From positions 5,579,933-5,643,932 of the forward strand of contig NW_004624801.1 in the NCBI RefSeq assembly GCF_000247695.1: a stretch of DNA of 64,000 nucleotides. Direction: 5' to 3'. Each line of letters starts with the position of its first letter. The stretch's first letter is position 1. Source of the DNA: Heterocephalus glaber. Its lineage: Eukaryota > Chordata > Mammalia > Rodentia > Bathyergidae. Of the stretch, positions 33,244 through 64,000 are shown piece after piece. The notes beneath the pieces were generated by a model, which had not been told where the DNA came from, ran no database searches, and was given only the letters and a program-made list of their open reading frames with translations. The translations under genes and the position numbers were made by a program.

Positions 33244-33851
33244 AATAGTGACAGCGGCACTTGAGAGCCTCCGCAGAGGACCGACTGGAAGGCTCAGGTT
33301 TGCAACCCACCCCGGTGCTGGCCTCTCCATGAGTACTGTTACTCTCACTTGAAGGAAGTTTCAGGAGTTAGCTCCACGACGCCCGGAGGACCCAGCCGTT
33401 GCCCCGCGCTCAGCCTCGCCCACGAGGGTCTGAGAGGACCGGGTGAACAGCAGGGCAGGAACCTGGGAGCCAGGTATCCCCACGGCTCAGAGCCTGCCCT
33501 GGGCCGGCACTGGGAGAAGCGGGTGTGCGCGCCCTGACCGCCGTCGGGGAAGGGAACGGGGACGGGGACGCGGTGCCCCGGCCCGGCCCGGCGTGGCGTG
33601 GCTCGCTGCCCACGTCCGCGCAAGGCCGCCCCAGCCCGGACCACGAGGACCGAGCGGGCGGGGGGCGGGAAGCCTGGAGGGTGGGGAGACTGGCCGGGCT
33701 GGCTCCTCCCCCGAGCCTCGCCAGCTTGGCGGGGGGCGCGGGGCCGGCGCCTCGGGAGCCGCAGCCCTTTCCGGAGGGCGGGCCCGGCGGCTGGCGGCGC
33801 CCCGGCTCCTGCCCTGACAGGTGCGCGCCGCGCGCAGGAATGCGGCCCGCC

Positions 33852-33858
33852 TGACTCA
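33852..33858 (+). promoter_or_regulatory. AP-1 site in the ITGB4 promoter
   Basis: Perfect tgactca heptamer about 65 bases upstream of the inferred TSS and 32 bases upstream of the TATA-like cataaag. AP-1 drives many keratinocyte genes, so a role here is plausible but inferred. Confidence 0.5.
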
Positions 33859-33917
33859 CCGCGCGCCCGTCCTACCTGCGCCGCCCGCCGCATAAAGCGC
33901 CGCCTGCCGCCGCCCGC

Positions 33918-34031
33918 CGCCCGCCCTCCGGACCTCGCGTCCCGTCTCGTCCCGTCCCGTCCGGTCCGGTCCGCGCGCCGCAGCCCTATCGCCCAGCAGC
34001 AGCCGGCGCGGAGGGCGCGAGTCCCGCCGAG
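33918..34031 (+). other. ITGB4: ITGB4 noncoding exon 1 (5' end approximate)
   Basis: Very GC-rich sequence ending in a good donor (ccgag|gtaggtg). The next acceptor in frame with the ATG exon is at 36916. The start is inferred from the TATA-like box and could be off by tens of bases. Confidence 0.6.
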
Positions 34032-36916
34032 GTAGGTGAGGCGCCGGGCGGTCAGGGCGGGGAGCCGGGGCTGGGCCGGAGGACTGGGGCGCGAGGGGTG
34101 GGGGGTGCAAGCCGCGCCTGCCCACCCCGTGCTCGGGGGCTCCAGGGCAGGCCGGGAAAGTGAGTGCCCACCCTGGGCCGCTGCCCAGAGACAGCTAATT
34201 AACTTCGCCTCCTGGAGCCTGGCGGGTCCCTCTGCCCATGCGGCCCAGGGTAGGCGCCCAGCCCACCCCACCCGGGTGTCCCCAGGGGGCAGCTCAGAGC
34301 AGAGGGGTAGGGGGAGCGGAGGAGGATGGTGGCCGTCAGATCTCCCCGCTGGAGTAGGGCGTTGGGTAGAGGCCTTGCGGCTGGCAGGAGCTGCACCCCT
34401 CTACGGTTTGCAAAGAAGGTGGGAGGAAAACGCCCTCCCTGTCGGGCTGGGCAGGGCCTGCTGTGTAGTGCCACAGTCCATCCGGGGAGTGGAGAGTCCC
34501 TGATTTCCCTCTGCTCTGCAGCCACCTGCCTTCTCAGCTCCCAAAGTAGGCCTTTCCTCAGGCAGCTCTCCTGACCTCACAGCCCCAGGGCTCTGCTGCT
34601 GCTCTAACCTCTTCCCCACAGCCCCTGAGGTGGCCCTCTGACTGACACTGTGGCCCAGGGGGTTCCAGATGGCCGCCAAAGGCAGGGACAGGGCTGTTCC
34701 TCCTCCCACACGGCCTTGCCACACCCCAAGCACAGGACCCAGCTCAGGATGCATGGTCCTTTCAGTCCTCAACAGAGCTTGAACTGAAGCCTGGGTCTCT
34801 ATTCTGGAGGACAGACTGGAGAGGGGACAGCAGAGGGGCAGCGGGGAAGGGATGTCTGTCTCCTTAGCCTTTATTTCCTGTGGGTGACCCCAAGGGTGGG
34901 CGGACTAGAGAGTAGGAGAGGAAGGAGCTGAGGGGGTCAGTGCAGGTGAGCCACAGGGTCCTGTGGAGTAGGAGGAAGGAAGGAGAAGCTGGGAGCTCTC
35001 ATGGAGGTTCATGGTGTGTCCCATGGGGGTGTCCCTGTGGGGAGGCTGTACACATTGCCTTCAAGGCTGCAGTTACATACTCCAGGGACAAAGCTAGTTC
35101 AAAAAGTTCCAGCTGCCTGGTGGCACTAGGCTACCTGGAGCATGTGTGTGCTGCATGCCCGGCCCAGCCGGCCATACCCGCCTACTCCCAAAAGCCAAGA
35201 CCTTTAACTTTTATGATCCTTCTCATTGCTTCTATATTGGCGACTGTTTTAAAAACTTTTTAAACACAAGTTGAGAGAAAGAAAAGCACATTAAGTGCCT
35301 ATGTAGCCCCCTAACTGCCATTTTCTAGCCTCTGGGTTGAGGCTCAAGGTTGGGTCTGCACTGCCCAGGTCCCCACCAGACCCTCCCATTCATGGTGGCA
35401 GGATGGGGAAGCCCTATAGCCTTTTGTCCCTTGAGTTTTGTCTGGGAAATGGGCACAGGCACGCCTGTCCCCATTGCGTTTCTGTGCGGATTTGGTAGCA
35501 ATCTGGTACATAAAGTACAGGCGCATGTTGTCCTGGCCCCATGTCAGCCCTGCGTGCTGGGCTTGTGGACACAAGCGGGTCGTAAGGGCTAGGCTTGGCC
35601 CTCCAGTGCCCATACCTGCCTCGGTAATGGTGCCCAAGGGAGGCTGGGTCTGCAGCCTGCATTGTGTAGCATGTGGGTGTGGTGCCTATGCCTCCAGGCT
35701 GCAAGAAAGTCATTTCCCCTGGAACCCGGCCTCGCCTGACTCAGGGCTCCCTCATGAGCCGCTGCCCTGGTAGGACCCCTTCTCCCTGTCGCCTCTGCCT
35801 GTGGATATGTGGGCCTGTGCATCTGTGGCTCTGTCTCCTCAGGGGACCACGCCGTGATGGGAGGGGGACAGTGCCTTCCAGCCCTTTACCTCAGCAGAGC
35901 CTCTCCAGCACTGCAGGGGACCTCAGGCCCCAGGGCTGCCCCTGCCCCACAAGCAGGGGACTGAGAAAGGACTGAGAAAGAGGGGCAGTGGGCGTGGCAT
36001 TGTCTGGGGCCCAGGAGAGGCAACCCTAGAAAGAGGTGTGACCCTGGCCTTTGCTGTCTGCTCTGTGGGCCCCAAGTAACTCTGTGGCCAGCTTCTTTCT
36101 TTGCCAAGGCTTCAGGACGCCCACCTATGCAAAGGCCTCCATGGTCCCCAGGCCCTCTCTGGGGGTCATTGATGAGAGGGTTCAAAAGTGAACCAAAGAC
36201 CACCAGGGGACTGTGGAGGCCACCACTGTGTGTGAATGGGCGGAATGTTCTGGGCTGAACTGTTCGGAGTTCCTGAAAACCCAACTCTGAACCGTGTGTG
36301 GTGGGGCATGCCTATAATCTCAGCACTCAGGAGGCTGAGGCAGAAGGATCGGATGGCCATGAATTCAAGGTCATCCTGGGCTACATAGTGAGTTCAAGGC
36401 CAGTGCAAACTACAAAGCAAGGTGCTGTCTCATAAATAGGGGGAGTGGGCAAGTGGTCTGAGAACAGAACCAAGGCTCCTCTCCAAGTAGCCTCTTCGTT
36501 GGGTGTCCTTATCCCTGCCAAGCCTGACCCAGGCCCAGTAACATCTGAAGGGCAAAGGCAGAATGACTCTTTCCCTGCTTCTGGGAGACCAGCACAAGAG
36601 ACCTAGCACTAGGGGAGGCTGGAAGCCCGCAGCCCTCGAAGGCCACAGAGAGCCTCTCTGGGCAGGGTGCAAGCATGCAGGGCATCAAGCCCCTCAGGAA
36701 TGATGGGAAGAGGCAGTGGAGAAGTCTGCGTCATGTCCCTGGGCTCTGCCACTTGCAGCAGAGCGGCCTTGGTGCCCACCCCAGCACTCAAACCCTGTTT
36801 CCACACCTTGCATGGGGATGGGCTGGTCTCTTCTGTGGAGCTGATGGGGACCCTGTGAGCTCACGGTGCCACCCAGAGCTGTCGGGTGTCATGTGTCTAC
36901 TACTGTGGTTCTGCAG
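34032..36916 (+). other. ITGB4: ITGB4 intron 1
   Basis: About 2.9 kb, almost SINE-free except for one B1 at 36286-36436. The low repeat content next to the promoter would suit regulatory sequence, but I can name no specific element. Confidence 0.65.
36286..36436 (+). mobile_element. B1 SINE with internal duplication
   Basis: The only SINE in ITGB4 intron 1. Confidence 0.85.
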
Positions 36917-36926
36917 GAGGAAGAGG

Positions 36927-63653
<26,727 letters not shown>

Positions 63654-64000
63654 GTAGTACAGGGGTGGCCATCAGGTGTCCCCACGCTCTCCTCCATCAT
63701 GCTCCATGTCACCTGGCCACCCATCACAGCCAGCCCGGCCACCGCCTCAGCCCCACTCCACTCACAGGCGTCCTGCTCGTCCCCAGGAGCTAACCACTGC
63801 CCACCCTCATCAGCGCTGATGCCTAACACAGCCTCTGCCCTGCCGGGGTGTGGGGCTGGGCAGGGCCAAGGAGAGAGCCAGCCAGCAGAAGGGCTGGGGG
63901 CCTGGGTTGGCAGGCCCTCGGGGCTCACCCTCTCGGCCAAGCCAGGCCTGCCCCTGCTCCAAGGACGTGTGGGTAGTGCTGGGCAGCCTGCACAGAGTGT
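63654..64000 (+). other. ITGB4: ITGB4 intron, right window edge
   Basis: The next constitutive exon (DSRLTAGVPDTP type sequence) was not found, so the gene continues beyond the window. No other feature is seen. Confidence 0.75.

Larger units (their letters stand above)
25836..33370. other. SAP30BP-ITGB4 intergenic region
   Basis: No gene was found. 25836-26690 and 31980-32500 are mostly unique with no feature seen. 26.7-31.98 kb and 32.5-33.25 kb are packed with SINEs, L1 3' ends and short microsatellites, listed separately. Confidence 0.7.
33375..34160 (+). promoter_or_regulatory. ITGB4: CpG island and ITGB4 promoter
   Basis: A sharply GC- and CpG-rich block with no SINE. It contains a perfect AP-1 site (tgactca, 33852-33858), a TATA-like cataaag at 33890-33896 and repeated gtccc/gtccg units at 33938-33973 just before the exon 1 donor. 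Distance and order fit a promoter for the downstream ITGB4 exon. The TSS is inferred to lie about 25-30 bases after the TATA-like box and is not directly seen. Confidence 0.8.

Noticed and set aside
33345..34271. 308-codon minus-strand open frame over the CpG island
   Set aside because: The long frame is explained by very high GC (few stops). Low-complexity Arg/Pro/Ala/Gly composition, no recognisable domain, and it overlaps the promoter and exon 1.
63654..64000. Search for the next ITGB4 exon (DSRLTAGVPDTP)
   Set aside because: No matching sequence before the window edge.

Overview
This window is mammalian nuclear DNA. Everything coding that I can support belongs to two adjacent plus-strand genes in the human chr17q25 order: the 3' part of SAP30BP (coding exons 12271-24481), then ITGB4, integrin beta-4 (promoter about 33.4-34.0 kb, ATG at 36927, coding exons to 63653, gene running off the right edge). 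The interspersed repeats are rodent-type. They include B1 (7SL-derived) SINEs, many with the internal tandem duplication typical of rodent B1; ID-like tRNA-derived SINEs; and composite B1-dID elements. Murid B2 and B4 were not seen. The abundant, young-looking ID variant has a characteristic middle (cgcctgcctcgcaagcg) and ends in ggtacc plus an A tail. My best guess is a non-murid rodent, perhaps a beaver relative, but the species call is low confidence.

Layout. 1-12270 is SAP30BP intron full of SINEs; the first SAP30BP exons lie left of the window. 12271-24481 holds eight coding exons matching the last two thirds of the protein, followed by a 3'UTR with two AATAAA signals (25587 and 25812). 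25.8-33.3 kb is intergenic and dense in SINEs and L1 3' ends. 33.4-34.2 kb is a CpG island with ITGB4 noncoding exon 1. 34.03-36.92 kb is ITGB4 intron 1. 36.9-63.65 kb holds 34 ITGB4 coding exons: signal peptide, PSI, beta-I domain with an intact MIDAS, cysteine-rich EGF repeats, transmembrane helix, long cytoplasmic part with Calx-beta, FnIII-1 and -2, and the connecting segment. FnIII-3 and -4 lie past the right edge. All exon junction phases join without a frameshift. Numbering from the ATG puts the 70-codon cassette at residues 1370-1439, as I recall for human.

How the genes work. SAP30BP is a nuclear transcription/splicing cofactor and ITGB4 is a hemidesmosomal laminin receptor subunit. 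They are neighbours, not a functional unit. There is no novel multigene system here.

The most unusual structures are TE- and duplication-based. First, an 80-bp inverted-terminal-repeat transposon sits exactly on an ITGB4 3' splice site. Its 8-bp target duplication has copied the splice acceptor, and use of the upstream copy would give an immediate in-frame stop. Second, another copy of that element in inverted orientation flanks the preceding exon. Third, a partial copy of a SAP30BP exon with its 5' splice site lies two introns upstream of the original. Also notable are the intact 159-nt beta4C cassette, the 210-nt 70-residue cassette and a 24-nt in-frame microexon.
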